Positions 9,721 to 20,576 of a DNA stretch of 64,000 nt are shown one piece after another. Position numbers and translations under genes: made by a program. This stretch comes from Streptococcus oralis (lineage in GTDB: Bacteria; Bacillota; Bacilli; Lactobacillales; Streptococcaceae): positions 1,151,501 to 1,215,500 of the forward strand of contig NZ_CP046524.1 in assembly GCF_021497945.1 (NCBI RefSeq), in the 5' to 3' direction. The notes under the pieces were generated by a model. It saw only the letters and a list, made by a program, of their open reading frames with translations. It made no database searches and was not told the origin of the DNA. Positions within the stretch are counted from its first letter, which is position 1, and each line of letters begins with the position of its first letter.

Positions 9721-12034
9721 GCTTGGCTCCTTTCTTAGCTACTTCTTTGTAAAATGGTTTCTTACCCTTTTTCTTGTCTTTAGAAGACGATTTGCGCTTA
9801 TCATTAAAACGACCTTGTCTCTTCTTGTCTTCCTTCTTATCCGAACGACGACTTGAGCCCCGACTTCTGTCTTTGCGCCCAGCTTGTTTTAAGCCTTTTT
9901 CGATGACATCAAACTCACTTGGAATATAAGAGAAATCAATCTCGCCCGTCATCTTATCGGCTCTTTCAACCCGAATACGAATCTGTTGCCCTACACGGAA
10001 AGTTATTCCTGATTTTTCCCCACGGAGGGTCAAGTCACGCTCATTGAAATGATAAAATTCAGGCAAATTGGTGATGTGAATCAAGCCTTCAACTGTATTT
10101 GGCAGTTCGACAAAGAAACCGAACTTGACAATGCTGGATACAACTGCATCGTACTCTTCTCCCACGTATTCTTCCATGTATTCAGCCTTTTTCATGGCTT
10201 CAACTTCACGCTCTGCCTCAATTGCACGACGTTCACGGTTGGAAGACTGGGTCGCAATCTCTGGAATCACTTGCTCAAAATGCTCGGCTATTTCCTTAGA
10301 ACGCCCATAGTCCCGAATCATGCGGTGAACAAGGAGGTCTGGATAACGGCGAATCGGGCTGGTAAAGTGAGTGTAATAGTCAGCTGCTAGTCCATAGTGA
10401 CCGTGATTGTGCTCAGAATAGCGAGCTTGTTGCATGGAACGCAGAAGCATCATGGACAATACATCCGCATAAGGTTCTCCCTCAACAGCACGCATGATGT
10501 CTTGGAGAGCCTCCTGACTAATCTCACTGGCAGTCCCATAAATCCGCAAACCAAAGCTAGAAGCGTAATCAATAAACTTCTGAACTTTTTCAGCCTTGGG
10601 CTCCTCATGGATTCGATAGATAAAAGGTAGGTCCAGCTTGCTAAAGTGCTCGGCAACTGTTTCGTTGGCAATCAACATGAAGGACTCAATCATCCGCTCG
10701 GCAACGCCACGTTGACGAAGAACAATATCCACAGGCTTGCCTTTTTTATCCACCAAAATCTTAGCTTCGCTGGTATCAAAATTGAGAGCTCCACGTTTCT
10801 CACGCATGCTTTCTAGCGTTTCATGAAGCTTGGCCATGAGCTCAATACTAGGAACAATTTTCTTAAACTCTTGTCTCTTTTCCTCATCGCCAGCTAGGAT
10901 GTCATTGACAGCGCTATAGGTCATACGAAAACTAGTCTTGATAACCGTTTGGGTAATGGTGTAATTAACTACACGACCATGTTTATCAATTTCCATAATG
11001 GCAGACTGGGTCAAGCGATCGACTTGAGGATTGAGAGAGCAGATGCCATTTGACAGTCGTTCTGGTAGCATAGGCACTACACGGTCTGTCACGTAGACAG
11101 AAGTTGCGCGGTTAAGGGCTTCCTTGTCAAGGGCAGAGCCTTCAGTCACATAGTAGGAAACATCCGCGATGTGAACTCCGAGTTCCATATTGCCATTTTT
11201 CAAAGGCTTGATGTGAACTGCATCGTCCAAGTCCTTGGCATCCGCACCGTCAATGGTAAAAGTAAGCTCATCTCTTAAATCAAGACGCCCTTCCATATCC
11301 TTTTCTGAGGGAGCATCTGGTACACTTTCTGCCTCCTTGAGAACAGCTTCTGGAAATTCTGAGACAATATCCATGGATTCCAAGACCTCAAGAACGTCAA
11401 TCCCAACATCAGTCGAGTGTCCCACCACGTCCAGCACACTAGCGACAAAGAAATCGTGTTTCTTACTTGGGTATTTGTCGATAAAGACCTTGAGAACTTC
11501 CGTTCCCTCGAGTTTAAGAGCTGGTTTCTTAACATAAATTGGCTGGCTGATTTTCTGATTCTTTGAACGGATGTAGCCCGCATACTTAGGCTTTTCCTGA
11601 TCCAGAACGATTTGCCCGACAACTGTCGTCAGACTATGCTCTAGGATATCGATAATTTTGGCTTCTGCAGCAGTTCCCTTGTTGCGGTCAGCGACTTTCT
11701 TAATCACGACCTCAACGGTATCCCCATCAATGGCGTAATTGACATCGTTTTTTCCTACAAAAAGGTCGTCCTCTTCCCCTTCTAGACTAACAAAGCCAAA
11801 GCCGTTTTTATGGGCATGAAAAATCCCTTTGAGGGTGATTTCATGTTTCTTCTTCTGGTCCAAGGTGAGGCTGCCATCTTCTCCAAATCGAATCTGGTGC
11901 TTTCTTTCCATCAGAGACAGGGTCTTAATCAACTCTCGGAAATCCTTGGATCCATCCTTTCCGAGAGCCTGAGCTAGGTCATTTACCGTCACTCGCCCCT
12001 TCTCTTGCAAATATTCTTTAATTTTATCTTTCAT
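9683..12034 (-). CDS. rnr: Ribonuclease R
   Basis: RNase R is a processive 3'-5' exoribonuclease able to unwind structured RNA. The 783-aa protein has an N-terminal winged-helix segment (residues 1-60), cold-shock-like OB domains, and the RNB catalytic domain. The RNB core carries [13 protein letters not shown] at about residue 260, holding the metal-binding aspartates. A C-terminal S1 domain follows (about residues 625-700), and then a strongly basic Lys/Arg/Ser-rich tail. The tail is the part implicated in SmpB-tmRNA interaction in other bacteria. It is preceded by secG and overlaps smpB. Confidence 0.95.
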   Translation of the reverse strand: MKDKIKEYLQEKGRVTVNDLAQALGKDGSKDFRELIKTLSLMERKHQIRFGEDGSLTLDQKKKHEITLKGIFHAHKNGFGFVSLEGEEDDLFVGKNDVNYAIDGDTVEVVIKKVADRNKGTAAEAKIIDILEHSLTTVVGQIVLDQEKPKYAGYIRSKNQKISQPIYVKKPALKLEGTEVLKVFIDKYPSKKHDFFVASVLDVVGHSTDVGIDVLEVLESMDIVSEFPEAVLKEAESVPDAPSEKDMEGRLDLRDELTFTIDGADAKDLDDAVHIKPLKNGNMELGVHIADVSYYVTEGSALDKEALNRATSVYVTDRVVPMLPERLSNGICSLNPQVDRLTQSAIMEIDKHGRVVNYTITQTVIKTSFRMTYSAVNDILAGDEEKRQEFKKIVPSIELMAKLHETLESMREKRGALNFDTSEAKILVDKKGKPVDIVLRQRGVAERMIESFMLIANETVAEHFSKLDLPFIYRIHEEPKAEKVQKFIDYASSFGLRIYGTASEISQEALQDIMRAVEGEPYADVLSMMLLRSMQQARYSEHNHGHYGLAADYYTHFTSPIRRYPDLLVHRMIRDYGRSKEIAEHFEQVIPEIATQSSNRERRAIEAEREVEAMKKAEYMEEYVGEEYDAVVSSIVKFGFFVELPNTVEGLIHITNLPEFYHFNERDLTLRGEKSGITFRVGQQIRIRVERADKMTGEIDFSYIPSEFDVIEKGLKQAGRKDRSRGSSRRSDKKEDKKRQGRFNDKRKSSSKDKKKGKKPFYKEVAKKGAKHGKGRGKGRRTK

Positions 12035-12128
12035 GTTTTCTTTCTAGATTTTTATAATTTTTTTGATTGATAACTTTGTAAGTGTCGTTAAAAATAAAAA
12101 TAGGCTAAGACCTAGTCTCGCCCATTTC

Positions 12129-12362
12129 TTATCTACTTGATAATACCGTCAATGCTAAGGCAATGGCTAGCCAGAAAAAGACTAAAATACCTGTTAAACG
12201 TTGCATCACAGCTTCAAAACCACGAGCTTTACTACGTTCAAACAAATCACCTGAGCTGGCATCAAATACATTGCTGGATTGGTTCTTGGTTGGTTGCATA
12301 AAAATCGCAATCACAATCACAACAGATAATACTAATAAAATGGTTAATAATAGGTTGTACAT
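12129..12362 (-). CDS. secG: Protein translocase subunit SecG
   Basis: SecG is a small integral membrane partner of SecYE that stimulates preprotein export. The 77-aa product has two hydrophobic segments (about residues 3-22 and 53-75) separated by a polar loop containing QPTKNQSSN and a short acidic-basic stretch, the standard SecG pattern. It lies between rpmG and rnr on the same strand. The secG-rnr-smpB order is common in Firmicutes. Confidence 0.9.
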   Translation of the reverse strand: MYNLLLTILLVLSVVIVIAIFMQPTKNQSSNVFDASSGDLFERSKARGFEAVMQRLTGILVFFWLAIALALTVLSSR

Positions 12363-12401
12363 ATCAAACTCCTTAAAATCCCTATTATTTTACCATAAAT
12401 T

Positions 12402-12551
12402 CTACTTAGATTCAAGATGTAAAGTTACTTTTCTTTCCTTTGGACAATATTTTAGAACTTCAATCTTGTCTGGATGGGTTTTTGAGTTCTTACTAGTTAG
12501 ATAATTCATGCTACCACAAGAGGAGCACTTGAGATTAATTTTTACTCGCAC
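12402..12551 (-). CDS. rpmG: 50S ribosomal protein L33 (zinc-ribbon type, GTG start)
   Basis: This 49-aa gene reads [18 protein letters not shown] and ends VTLHLESK. The start is GTG (complement of 12549-12551), and it overlaps the end of pmrA by 10 bases. The N-terminal CSSC pair is intact, but the second pair is reduced to one cysteine (KYCPKERK), so zinc binding is probably incomplete. The conserved L33 core [19 protein letters not shown] leaves little doubt about identity. It is one of several rpmG paralogues expected in a streptococcal genome. Confidence 0.88.
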   Translation of the reverse strand: MRVKINLKCSSCGSMNYLTSKNSKTHPDKIEVLKYCPKERKVTLHLESK

Positions 12552-13750
12552 GAGATTTCCTTTACTTTTAATAATGATCTAAATTGAACTAAGTTACATA
12601 AACAGCTGAAAGCCACACAGGCAGCCGTCGCATAAAAAACAGAGTGGTAGCCGTATTGCCCCGAGACTGCTGAACCAGTCATAGGGCCAACAACACCTCC
12701 AAGGTAGAAAAAGACTTGGTTAAAGGCAAAAATCCTTGAAATGCCCGCTTTGGGAGTCATTTTGCTAAGCAAGGCATTGATACCTGGTATCAGAGCACCC
12801 GTTCCTAAACCAAAGAGAAAACGATACAAACCGAGTTCAAGGGGACTGGTCGCACTGGCACAAAAAAGGTAGATGATAACTGAATACATCTGAGCCAGAA
12901 TCAGAAGTCGATGATTCCCTAGCTTATCACCAAACTTTCCCATCACTCCAGCGCTCATCATACTAGAAAATCCCATACTAGATACAATCAAGCCTGAGAC
13001 GAAGAGGAGATTTTCGTTCTGCCCTAAGTCCCGCACATAGAGAGCCAAAATGGGACCAATGGATTGAGCTGAAAATTGTATGACAAAGGTAGTTAAAAAT
13101 AAACTAATTAAAAGATGAGAGTGCTTGATTGAAGCGAACAATTCCTTTGTTGGTATTGCTTTCTCCTTAGCTATTGGCTGAAAATCCTCCTTGATAAAGA
13201 AAATGGTTAAGAGTGCAGCTAAAAACAAGAAGCCACCTACCAACAGAAAAACATTTCGAATACCAAAAATTTCAGCAACCAGGCCCCCAACAAAGGGGCC
13301 CGTTAAAGTTCCTGCTACTACTCCCGTTGATAGAGTCCCCAAAGCATAGCCAGACTTATCCTTAGGAACTTGACTGGCTATTAAAGCCGTCGCATTTGGT
13401 ACGAAACCTGTAAATACACCATTTAGTAATCTAAGAAAGATTAGCCAATAGATATTCGGAACAAAGGCCAAACCTCCCATAGTAATGGTCATGGCAAGGC
13501 CTGCTCGAATCATCATGGGTTTTCGACCGTACTTGTCAGCAAGAATGCCCCAGATGGGAGAAACCAAAGCTGCGGAAACAGCTGAAACTGAGATGGCTAA
13601 TCCAGCATAGAAAGCAACTTGATCCTGCTCGATTCCCAACTGCTCAACAAAGATAGGCATAAAAGGGACGACTAAGGATATACTGGCCCCAGTTAGAAAA
13701 CTACCAAACCAGGCGACACGAAGATTCTTTTTCCAACTAATCTCTTGCAC
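12542..13750 (-). CDS. pmrA: MFS multidrug efflux transporter PmrA
   Basis: This is a 12-helix major facilitator of 402 aa, related to pneumococcal PmrA and NorA-type drug:H+ antiporters. The N-terminal [18 protein letters not shown] helix and the [12 protein letters not shown] loop between helices 2 and 3 (MFS signature) are clear. I place the start at the GTG complementary to 13748-13750 because GGAGG lies 7 bases upstream. The ATG at 13768 overlaps that ribosome binding site and would add a poorly supported extension. The gene overlaps coaE by 14 bases. Confidence 0.88.
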   Translation of the reverse strand: MQEISWKKNLRVAWFGSFLTGASISLVVPFMPIFVEQLGIEQDQVAFYAGLAISVSAVSAALVSPIWGILADKYGRKPMMIRAGLAMTITMGGLAFVPNIYWLIFLRLLNGVFTGFVPNATALIASQVPKDKSGYALGTLSTGVVAGTLTGPFVGGLVAEIFGIRNVFLLVGGFLFLAALLTIFFIKEDFQPIAKEKAIPTKELFASIKHSHLLISLFLTTFVIQFSAQSIGPILALYVRDLGQNENLLFVSGLIVSSMGFSSMMSAGVMGKFGDKLGNHRLLILAQMYSVIIYLFCASATSPLELGLYRFLFGLGTGALIPGINALLSKMTPKAGISRIFAFNQVFFYLGGVVGPMTGSAVSGQYGYHSVFYATAACVAFSCLCNLVQFRSLLKVKEISCE

Positions 13751-14342
13751 AGCTATCGCCTCCTTCAAGTAACTTGACTACTTGACTTACAAGCTGATCA
13801 CGACTGCCATTGTTATCTAGTATACGACTCGCCAATTTTGTCTTTTCTTCTAAAGACCACTGGGCGGAAAGACGAGACTCGGCGACTTCCTTAGAAAGAT
13901 GATCCCGTTTCATGAAACGTTCCAATTGGATATCATAGTCCACATAGACCAGCCATGTTTCATCAAACCAGGCACTGTAGTCCTGTTCAAAAAGCAGGGG
14001 AATATCCATGAAAAAGATAGATTCTGTCTGGGCTAACTGGTCACGCAATGCTGCCAGTTCCTCACGAATTATCTCTCCTTGTGTTCGCTTAGACCATTCC
14101 CGCTCCTCAGGATTTGAAAAGATGAGACTAGCTAGGAGAGGACGATTGAGTTCTCCATTTTCTAAGATAATTTCCTGTCCAAAGTGCTGAACTAAGACCT
14201 GATAAAGGCGACCCCCAGGTTTTTGTAGATCATGGACGACCGCGTCGGCATCTACTACTTGAAAACCTTGCTGTCTCAAAAAATTTGTCACAGTTGATTT
14301 CCCCGAAGCAATTCCTCCTGTGATTCCGATGATTTTTCCCAT
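13737..14342 (-). CDS. coaE: Dephospho-CoA kinase
   Basis: CoaE performs the last step of coenzyme A synthesis, phosphorylating the 3'-hydroxyl of dephospho-CoA. The 201-aa protein begins [17 protein letters not shown], a textbook P-loop, followed by VVDADAVVHDLQ and FMDIPLLFE. The start at 14342 overlaps the mutM stop (TGATG) and has GGAGG upstream. The frame extending to 14429 lacks these features. Coupling with mutM is likely. Confidence 0.95.
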   Translation of the reverse strand: MGKIIGITGGIASGKSTVTNFLRQQGFQVVDADAVVHDLQKPGGRLYQVLVQHFGQEIILENGELNRPLLASLIFSNPEEREWSKRTQGEIIREELAALRDQLAQTESIFFMDIPLLFEQDYSAWFDETWLVYVDYDIQLERFMKRDHLSKEVAESRLSAQWSLEEKTKLASRILDNNGSRDQLVSQVVKLLEGGDSCARD

Positions 14343-15166
14343 CAGCCCCTCCTTTGACACTGGGGACAAAAATGAGTTCCTCGTCCACCGAGCTGGATTT
14401 TCTCGATGATGGTGCCACAGCGTGAACATGCTTGACCAGTCTTATCATAGACCTGATGAAAATCCTGCATGGTTCCATCTTCCCCAAAGGCATTGGTATA
14501 GGTTCGAATGGTAGAGCCGCCCTTTTCAACTGCCTGTCCCAAAACAGCAATGGTCTGTTCATGAATAGCTGACGCTTCTTCTACCGTCAAAGTCTGGGAA
14601 GGTCTTGCTGGATGAACCTGAGCCCGCCAGAGGACCTCATCCACATAGATATTGCCAAGACCAGCGACCAAGGTTTGGTCTAGGAGGTGGGTTTTGATAG
14701 GCTTTTTAGATTTGGCTAAGGCAGCTTGAAAGACCTGCAAATCAAAGTCCTGTTCTCTTGGCTCAGGACCTAGTTTCTTAGAAATAAAGTAGGTTTCCAA
14801 AAGGTCAGGCGCCAATAATTCCATAGTACCAAACTTGCGCACATCCTCATAAACAAGCGTACCGCCATCCTCAAACTGGATGAAAACATGGGCATGCTTG
14901 CGTTCAGGGATCTGGTCTGGATAGTAAAAATACTTGCCCTCCATCCGCAGATGGGAAATCAAGACCTTGTCTGTTAGGTAGAAAAGCAAATATTTGCCAC
15001 GACGTCCCATTGACTCAACAACTTGACCAGGCACTTCCTTTTGAAACTCTTCCAAATCTGTCTTAATCATCTTGGGATAACGAATCTCTACACTAGAAAT
15101 CTTCTTACCCAAAATCAATTTTTCTAAGCCACGACGAACCGTTTCAACCTCAGGTAATTCAGGCAT
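14342..15166 (-). CDS. mutM: Formamidopyrimidine-DNA glycosylase
   Basis: MutM removes 8-oxoguanine and Fapy lesions from DNA and nicks the abasic site. The 274-aa protein starts [14 protein letters not shown], where the N-terminal Pro after Met removal is the catalytic nucleophile and Glu3 the partner. The helix-two-turn-helix and the C-terminal zinc finger (CSRC ... CPQC) are both intact. The start is set at 15166, where the mature MPELPE sequence and an upstream GGAGG coincide. Confidence 0.96.
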   Translation of the reverse strand: MPELPEVETVRRGLEKLILGKKISSVEIRYPKMIKTDLEEFQKEVPGQVVESMGRRGKYLLFYLTDKVLISHLRMEGKYFYYPDQIPERKHAHVFIQFEDGGTLVYEDVRKFGTMELLAPDLLETYFISKKLGPEPREQDFDLQVFQAALAKSKKPIKTHLLDQTLVAGLGNIYVDEVLWRAQVHPARPSQTLTVEEASAIHEQTIAVLGQAVEKGGSTIRTYTNAFGEDGTMQDFHQVYDKTGQACSRCGTIIEKIQLGGRGTHFCPQCQRRG

Positions 15167-15214
15167 AAATCCTCCTTCTGTAAAAACAAGAAGCAGGCAT
15201 GAGCCCACCTCTAC

Positions 15215-16114
15215 TTAGTATTCTTTTTCATTATAGCCAAAGTCAGCTAAATCTAGCTTTTTATCACGCCAGTTTTTCTTGACCTTGACCCAAGTTTCTA
15301 GGAAAACCTTGTCCCCTAGCATGAGTTCGATATCACGACGGGCCATGGTCCCAATTTTCTTGAGCATGGCGCCACCTTTTCCGATGATGATACCCTTTTG
15401 GCTATCACGCTCAACCATAATAGTAGCTCGGACATGAACCTTGTCGGTCTCTTCATCACGCTTCATAGAGTCAACCACTACTGCGACTGAGTGAGGAATC
15501 TCTTCACGCGTTAAATGAAGAACCTTCTCACGGATCATTTCTGAAACCAAGAAACGCTCAGGATGATCTGTGATTTGATCAGCTGGGAAATACTGGAAAC
15601 CTTCCTCCAGATTTTCACTCAAAATATCCACTAGACGAGACACGTTATTTCCCTGAAGGGCTGAGATAGGAACAATTTCCTTGAAGTCCATCTGGTTACG
15701 GAAGTCATCAATCTGAGCCAAAAGCTGGTCTGGATGGACCTTGTCAATCTTATTCACCACCAGAATCGCAGGAACCTTAGCAGCTTTCAGACGCTCGATA
15801 ATCATATCGTCACCCTTACCACGTGGCTCATCAGCTGGCACCATGAAGAGAACAGTGTCTACTTCACGAAGGGTGCTGTAGGCAGATTCCACCATGAAAT
15901 CCCCAAGAGCTGTTTTAGGCTTGTGAATCCCCGGGGTGTCGATAAAGACGATTTGTTCCTTATCCGTTGTGTAAATCCCCATGATTTTATTACGTGTTGT
16001 TTGCGCCTTGTCACTCATAATGGCAATCTTTTGCCCCATGACGTGATTCAAAAAGGTTGACTTCCCAACATTGGGACGTCCTAAAATGGCCACAAAGCCT
16101 GATTTAAATGTCAT
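15215..16114 (-). CDS. era: GTPase Era
   Basis: Era is an essential GTPase that binds the 3' end of 16S rRNA during small-subunit assembly. The 299-aa protein has G1 [10 protein letters not shown]3 DTPG, G4 NKID and G5 SAL. A C-terminal KH domain follows, with [15 protein letters not shown] at about residue 238. The gene sits in the conserved ybeY-dgkA-era-mutM-coaE cluster. Confidence 0.97.
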   Translation of the reverse strand: MTFKSGFVAILGRPNVGKSTFLNHVMGQKIAIMSDKAQTTRNKIMGIYTTDKEQIVFIDTPGIHKPKTALGDFMVESAYSTLREVDTVLFMVPADEPRGKGDDMIIERLKAAKVPAILVVNKIDKVHPDQLLAQIDDFRNQMDFKEIVPISALQGNNVSRLVDILSENLEEGFQYFPADQITDHPERFLVSEMIREKVLHLTREEIPHSVAVVVDSMKRDEETDKVHVRATIMVERDSQKGIIIGKGGAMLKKIGTMARRDIELMLGDKVFLETWVKVKKNWRDKKLDLADFGYNEKEY

Positions 16115-16130
16115 AATTTCCTCTTAGTGT

Positions 16131-16526
16131 TTAAAATAATATATCCCAAATGCGTGGGAGAAAGATAAGTGCACCTGTCACTACAGCAAAAAGAGAGACC
16201 ACCAGCACGGCGCCTGCCGCCATGTCCTTGGCTTTCTTCGCTAACATAGAAAAGTGATAGTGACTGGCTAAATCCACCACATTTTCAATAGCAGAGTTAA
16301 TAATTTCAAACGCTACTACCAAGAAAATGCTCATTAGGAGAAAGAGCCATTCGATTCGTGACACCTGAAAAACAAAACCTGCAAGGATGACTACTAGAGC
16401 CGTCACTGCATGTTTTCGCATATTGCGTTCTTCCTTGAAAGCAGTCAGAATTCCTGTAAGGGCAAATTCTAAACTGGATACCAGGTCACGATTTTTCCAT
16501 TTTCGTTTATTGTCTTGTGAGTCCAT
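16131..16526 (-). CDS. dgkA: Undecaprenol/diacylglycerol kinase
   Basis: This small membrane kinase of 131 aa has three hydrophobic helices. It carries the family motif [13 protein letters not shown] (about residue 77), whose Glu and Asn bind the metal-ATP. In Gram-positives the substrate is mainly undecaprenol, feeding the lipid carrier pool for cell wall synthesis. It overlaps ybeY by 20 bases. Confidence 0.92.
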   Translation of the reverse strand: MDSQDNKRKWKNRDLVSSLEFALTGILTAFKEERNMRKHAVTALVVILAGFVFQVSRIEWLFLLMSIFLVVAFEIINSAIENVVDLASHYHFSMLAKKAKDMAAGAVLVVSLFAVVTGALIFLPRIWDILF

Positions 16527-17004
16527 AGGCTGTTAATATTTCTTCTTGTAAACCGAACATCTCCGCTTCTTCTTCCGGAGTGTAGTGATCATAGCCATTA
16601 ATATGTAAAAAGCCGTGTACTGCCAAGAAGCCCATCTCACGCTCAAAGCTGTGACCGTATTCCTCGGCCTGCTCATGCGCTTTATCAATAGAGATGAAAA
16701 GTTCACCAATATAGGCATCAAACTCAGACATCATCTCTGCTAATTCAGGATTTTCAAGCAAATCTTCTTCATCAAAGGCAATATCCAACTCTGGTTTATA
16801 CTCAAGGCTGATGACATCTGTCGGACGGTCGGTATCACGGTACTCGAGATTGAGTTCGTGGCTACGCTCGTTGGTCACAAAAGTAACTGCCATCTCCTTG
16901 TCTTCTTTTCCTATTTTTTGGGCTGCAAATTCCAAAATCTTTTGGGTTTGTTGCAAGATTTCTTGTGAAACTTGACCAGTTTCATCTACCATTTCAATAT
17001 ACAT
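16507..17004 (-). CDS. ybeY: Endoribonuclease YbeY
   Basis: YbeY is a metal-dependent endoribonuclease acting in 16S rRNA 3'-end maturation and ribosome quality control. The 165-aa product carries the zinc-binding [11 protein letters not shown] motif (three histidines, about residues 130-140) and the upstream [13 protein letters not shown] segment. It is the first gene of the ybeY-dgkA-era-mutM-coaE-pmrA run and is divergent from pavA, so the 104-base gap holds both promoters. Confidence 0.95.
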   Translation of the reverse strand: MYIEMVDETGQVSQEILQQTQKILEFAAQKIGKEDKEMAVTFVTNERSHELNLEYRDTDRPTDVISLEYKPELDIAFDEEDLLENPELAEMMSEFDAYIGELFISIDKAHEQAEEYGHSFEREMGFLAVHGFLHINGYDHYTPEEEAEMFGLQEEILTAYGLTRQ

Positions 17005-17108
17005 GTACTTCTCGATTCTCTTTACTTGGCTTTATTATACCACATTTCCATGATTTTATTCTACCTTTTTGATATAATACTATGGAATACAATCACAAGG
17101 AGAGAACG

Positions 17109-18764
17109 ATGTCATTTGACGGATTTTTTTTACATCACATGATTGAGGAGTTACGAAGAGAGTTGGTCAATGGTCGCATCCAGAAAATCAATCAACCTTT
17201 TGAACAAGAGTTAGTCTTGCAAATCCGTAGCAATCGCCAAAGCCATCGCCTGCTCCTCTCTGCCCATCCCGTTTTTGGTCGCATTCAGCTGACCCAAACG
17301 ACTTTTGAAAATCCAGCCCAACCTTCTACTTTTATCATGGTTTTGAGAAAGTATTTACAAGGCGCCGTGATTGAGTCGATTGAGCAAGTCGAAAATGACC
17401 GTATTGTGGAGATCACGGTTTCTAATAAAAACGAAATTGGGGACCATATTCAGGCTACCTTGATTATCGAGATTATGGGCAAACACAGTAATATTCTCCT
17501 TGTGGATAAAAGTAGCCATAAAATCCTCGAAGTCATCAAACACGTTGGCTTTTCGCAAAATAGCTACCGCACCTTGTTGCCTGGATCGGCCTATATCGCT
17601 CCGCCAAGCACGGAATCGCTCAATCCTTTCACAATCAAGGATGAGAAGCTCTTTGAAATCTTGCAAACACAGGAAATGACGGCTAAAAATCTTCAAATTC
17701 TCTTTCAAGGTCTAGGACGCGATACGGCAAACGAACTGGAAAGTCTATTGGTTCATGACAAACTGTCTACTTTCCGAAACTTTTTCGATCAAGAAACCAA
17801 GCCTTACCTAACGGAGACTTCCTTCAGTCCAGTTCCTTTTGCAAATCAGGTGGGAGAGACTTTTACCAGTCTTTCTGCCTTGCTTGACACTTACTATAAG
17901 GACAAGGCTGAACGGGACCGCGTTAAACAGCAAGCCAGCGAACTGATTCGTCGTGTTGAAAATGAACTTCAGAAAAATCGACATAAGCTTAAAAAACAAG
18001 AAAAAGAGTTACTGGCGACAGACAATGCTGAGGAGTTTCGCCAAAAAGGAGAATTACTGACAACCTTCCTCCACCAAGTTCCAAATGACCAAGACCAGGT
18101 TACCTTGGATAACTACTACACGAATCAACCTGTTACCATCACGCTTGATAAGGCCCTGACTCCCAGCCAGAATGCCCAGCGCTACTTTAAACGCTACCAG
18201 AAGCTCAAAGAAGCCGTAAAATACCTAACTGAACTGATCGCAGAAACCAAGGAAACCATTCTCTATCTAGAAAGCGTGGAAACTGTTCTCAATCAAGCTG
18301 GACTAGAGGAAATCGCTGAAATCCGTGAAGAATTGATCCAAACAGGCTTTATCCGTAGACGACAACGGGAGAAAATCCACAAGCGCAAAAAACCAGAGCA
18401 GTATCTAGCAAGTGATGGCAAAACCATCATTTATGTCGGTCGAAACAACTTGCAAAATGAAGAGCTAACCTTTAAAATGGCCCGCAAGGAGGAACTTTGG
18501 TTCCACGCTAAGGACATCCCTGGCAGCCATGTCGTTATCTCAGGCAACCTTGACCCTTCTGATGAAGTTAAGACGGACGCTGCAGAACTTGCTGCATATT
18601 TCTCTAAGGGACGCTTGTCGAACTTGGTTCAAGTGGATATGATTGAGGTTAAAAAACTCAACAAACCAACTGGTGGAAAACCTGGCTTTGTTACCTATAC
18701 AGGACAAAAGACCCTCCGTGTTACACCAGACCCAGAAAAAATCGCATCTATGAAAAAATCCTGA
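17109..18764 (+). CDS. pavA: Fibronectin-binding protein PavA / RqcH-type NFACT protein
   Basis: This 551-aa protein belongs to the Rqc2/NEMF/FbpA family. An N-terminal NFACT domain begins MSFDGFFLHHMIEEL, a long coiled coil lies at about residues 270-420 (rich in Lys/Glu), and the C-terminal NFACT-R domain contains ARKEELWFHAKDIPGSHVV. PavA was described as a surface adhesin for fibronectin without a signal peptide. Bacterial homologues (RqcH) add alanine tails to stalled nascent chains, which is the more likely core function. The start at 17109 has AAGGAGAG upstream; the frame to 17082 is discounted. It is one of three plus-strand genes in the window. Confidence 0.95.
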   Translation: MSFDGFFLHHMIEELRRELVNGRIQKINQPFEQELVLQIRSNRQSHRLLLSAHPVFGRIQLTQTTFENPAQPSTFIMVLRKYLQGAVIESIEQVENDRIVEITVSNKNEIGDHIQATLIIEIMGKHSNILLVDKSSHKILEVIKHVGFSQNSYRTLLPGSAYIAPPSTESLNPFTIKDEKLFEILQTQEMTAKNLQILFQGLGRDTANELESLLVHDKLSTFRNFFDQETKPYLTETSFSPVPFANQVGETFTSLSALLDTYYKDKAERDRVKQQASELIRRVENELQKNRHKLKKQEKELLATDNAEEFRQKGELLTTFLHQVPNDQDQVTLDNYYTNQPVTITLDKALTPSQNAQRYFKRYQKLKEAVKYLTELIAETKETILYLESVETVLNQAGLEEIAEIREELIQTGFIRRRQREKIHKRKKPEQYLASDGKTIIYVGRNNLQNEELTFKMARKEELWFHAKDIPGSHVVISGNLDPSDEVKTDAAELAAYFSKGRLSNLVQVDMIEVKKLNKPTGGKPGFVTYTGQKTLRVTPDPEKIASMKKS

Positions 18765-18788
18765 TTTCTCTTGAAATCAGGATTTTCT
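18754..18788 (+). terminator. Intrinsic terminator of pavA
   Basis: AAAATCCTGATTTC and GAAATCAGGATTTT form a 14-bp perfect stem with a 5-base loop; the pavA stop codon lies inside the 5' arm. T residues follow on the plus strand and A residues flank the 5' arm, so it could work in both directions. Confidence 0.88.
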
Positions 18789-18796
18789 ATTACAAA

Positions 18797-18854
18797 TTTA
18801 CTCTGCAATCAAAGTTTCCAAAGCAACCTTCATCATATCGGTGAAGGTGTTTTG
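18797..18854 (-). pseudogene. Fragment copy of the deoD 3' end
   Basis: This 58-base stretch matches the last 57 coding bases of deoD at 19851-19908 with about four mismatches, in the same orientation, including the stop codon. Upstream of it the match stops abruptly. The rest of the 200-base gap between pavA and the sirtuin gene shows no recognisable gene. It is best read as a relic of duplication or recombination. Confidence 0.8.
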
Positions 18855-18964
18855 ATTTTCTCAGCCAGTTTTTAACAAGTCTAAAAGAGCGAGATAGTGG
18901 TCAATAAATGAGATAGTTTTCTCTTTCAAGTAACAAGATTTTGTTGCTATCTTCTAAAATTCTT

Positions 18965-19696
18965 TTATTGTCTCAATTTCGAAAAGACTTCCCCAATCTT
19001 GCCTTCAATGACCAATGTAGCTTGGCTGTCTTGTGGAATACTGGTTTTATTGATAACGACCAGATTTGTCCCAGAAAAATAGTTTACTAGGCTAGCAGCA
19101 GGATAAACAACCAAAGAAGTCCCACCGATAATCAGCAAGTCTGCCTGCCGAATAGCTTGTGCAGCCTGGCTAAAAACATCCATGTCAAGTGATTCTTCAT
19201 ACAAGGTCACGTCAGGCTTGACCACCTTGCCACAGTCTAAGCAGTGGGGAACAGGTCCCTCAAGGGCCAGAAAAGCAGTTAAGTCATAGAAACGTTGACA
19301 ACCTAGGCAGTAATTACGGTCCGCACTCCCATGCAATTTAAAGACTTTTTGGGAGCCAGCCATTTCATGAAGACTATCGATATTTTGTGTCACAACAGCC
19401 TTTAGCTTGCCAGTTTTTTCCAAAGCAGCTAGGTAGTAATGAGCAGCATTAGGCTTGGCTTCTGGGTAAATCAGGTATTTTTTATAGAAGTCAAAAAAAT
19501 CTTCTGGATAGCGCTCAAACATGGTCCGAGAAACGAGTTGCTCTGCCGTAAAATGACGGCCTAACTGATGACTATAAACACCATCTGAACTACGAAAATC
19601 TGGGATACTAGACTCGGTTGACACTCCAGCTCCTCCGAAAAAGACTATTCTGTGGCTTTTATCAATCAAGTCTTGTAATAGTTCTATTTTATCCAT
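18965..19696 (-). CDS. NAD-dependent protein deacylase (sirtuin, Sir2 family)
   Basis: Sirtuins remove acyl groups from lysines with consumption of NAD. The 243-aa protein has the NAD-binding GGAGVSTESSIPDFRSSDG (residues 20-38), TQNIDSLHE, and the catalytic KLHGS histidine at about residue 122. A zinc ribbon has CLGC (residue 130) and CLDC. The class is a bacterial CobB-like sirtuin. It stands alone: pavA is convergent, and a terminator separates it from deoD. It is bracketed by two copies of the deoD 3' end, which suggests insertion at that point. Confidence 0.92.
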   Translation of the reverse strand: MDKIELLQDLIDKSHRIVFFGGAGVSTESSIPDFRSSDGVYSHQLGRHFTAEQLVSRTMFERYPEDFFDFYKKYLIYPEAKPNAAHYYLAALEKTGKLKAVVTQNIDSLHEMAGSQKVFKLHGSADRNYCLGCQRFYDLTAFLALEGPVPHCLDCGKVVKPDVTLYEESLDMDVFSQAAQAIRQADLLIIGGTSLVVYPAASLVNYFSGTNLVVINKTSIPQDSQATLVIEGKIGEVFSKLRQ

Positions 19697-19721
19697 CCTA
19701 TTCTCCTTGTATTTTACATTC

Positions 19722-19767
19722 TAAAAAAGTTGAAAACCAATCGCTCCAAGCAATCTGATTTTCAACT
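19722..19767 (-). terminator. Probable terminator between deoD and the sirtuin gene
   Basis: AGTTGAAAA (19728-19736) and TTTTCAACT (19759-19767) form a 9-bp stem enclosing partly paired sequence. On the minus strand it is followed by a run of T. Confidence 0.75.
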
Positions 19768-19791
19768 CTTCCTTTATCATTACTTATGTAT

Positions 19792-19838
19792 TTGAGATTA
19801 AAGCATTTGAATCAATCTTAGAAATAACCTAATCTCAA
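19792..19838. repeat. Long inverted repeat just downstream of deoD
   Basis: TTGAGATTA and TAATCTCAA are perfect 9-bp arms about 28 bases apart, immediately 3' of the deoD stop codon. There is no U-tract, so its role (mRNA 3' stabilisation or none) is unclear. Confidence 0.5.
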
Positions 19839-19851
19839 AGTAATACGATGT

Positions 19852-20562
19852 TTACTCTGCAATCAAGGTTTCCAAACCAACCTTCATCATATCAGTGAAG
19901 GTATTTTGGCGTTCTTCTGCAGTAGTGTCTTCATCAGGATTGACCAAGCTATCAGAAATGGTCATGATAGCAAGTGCATCGACGTGGTGTTGGGCAGCCA
20001 AGTAGTAAAGGGCTGCTGCTTCCATTTCCACAGCTTTGACTCCCCATTTACCAAGCTCGATGTTCTTTTCAAAGTAGTTTGAGTAAAAGACATCTGACGA
20101 CAAAACGTTCCCAACGTGGGTGGTCATACCAAGTTCTTTGGCGATATGGTAGGCCTTGTCTAACAAATCAAAGCTAGCGATTTGTGGGAAATCATACTGT
20201 GGCCAGTCGTTGCGGATGATATTTGAGTTGGTTGCAGCTGCTTGTGCCAAAACCAATTCACGGACGTGGACATCTTCATTCAAAGAACCAGCAGTTCCCA
20301 CACGGATCAATTTTTTCACACCGTAGTCCACAATCAACTCACGCGCATAAATCGAAATAGATGGCATTCCCATCCCAGTTCCCATGACAGATACACGGTG
20401 ACCCTTGTAAGTACCAGTGTAGCCAAACATGTTACGCACTTCGTTAAAACAAACAGCATCTTCAAGGAAGTTCTCCGCAATAAATTTCGCACGAAGAGGA
20501 TCCCCCGGAAGAAGAATTTTATCAGCAATTTCACCCTGCTTAGCAGCAATATGGATAGACAT
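19852..20562 (-). CDS. deoD: Purine-nucleoside phosphorylase DeoD
   Basis: DeoD reversibly phosphorolyses purine (deoxy)nucleosides to base and pentose-1-phosphate. The 236-aa hexameric-type protein begins [17 protein letters not shown] and has [20 protein letters not shown] (phosphate and ribose contacts) and [12 protein letters not shown]. The start is set at 20562, where the conserved N terminus begins; the frame running on to 20619 enters the last structured repeat. No good Shine-Dalgarno is visible, and the coding region directly follows a ~125-base structured repeat unit, so translation may depend on that leader. Confidence 0.95.
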   Translation of the reverse strand: MSIHIAAKQGEIADKILLPGDPLRAKFIAENFLEDAVCFNEVRNMFGYTGTYKGHRVSVMGTGMGMPSISIYARELIVDYGVKKLIRVGTAGSLNEDVHVRELVLAQAAATNSNIIRNDWPQYDFPQIASFDLLDKAYHIAKELGMTTHVGNVLSSDVFYSNYFEKNIELGKWGVKAVEMEAAALYYLAAQHHVDALAIMTISDSLVNPDEDTTAEERQNTFTDMMKVGLETLIAE

Positions 20563-20576
20563 GTTTAAGATATAAA

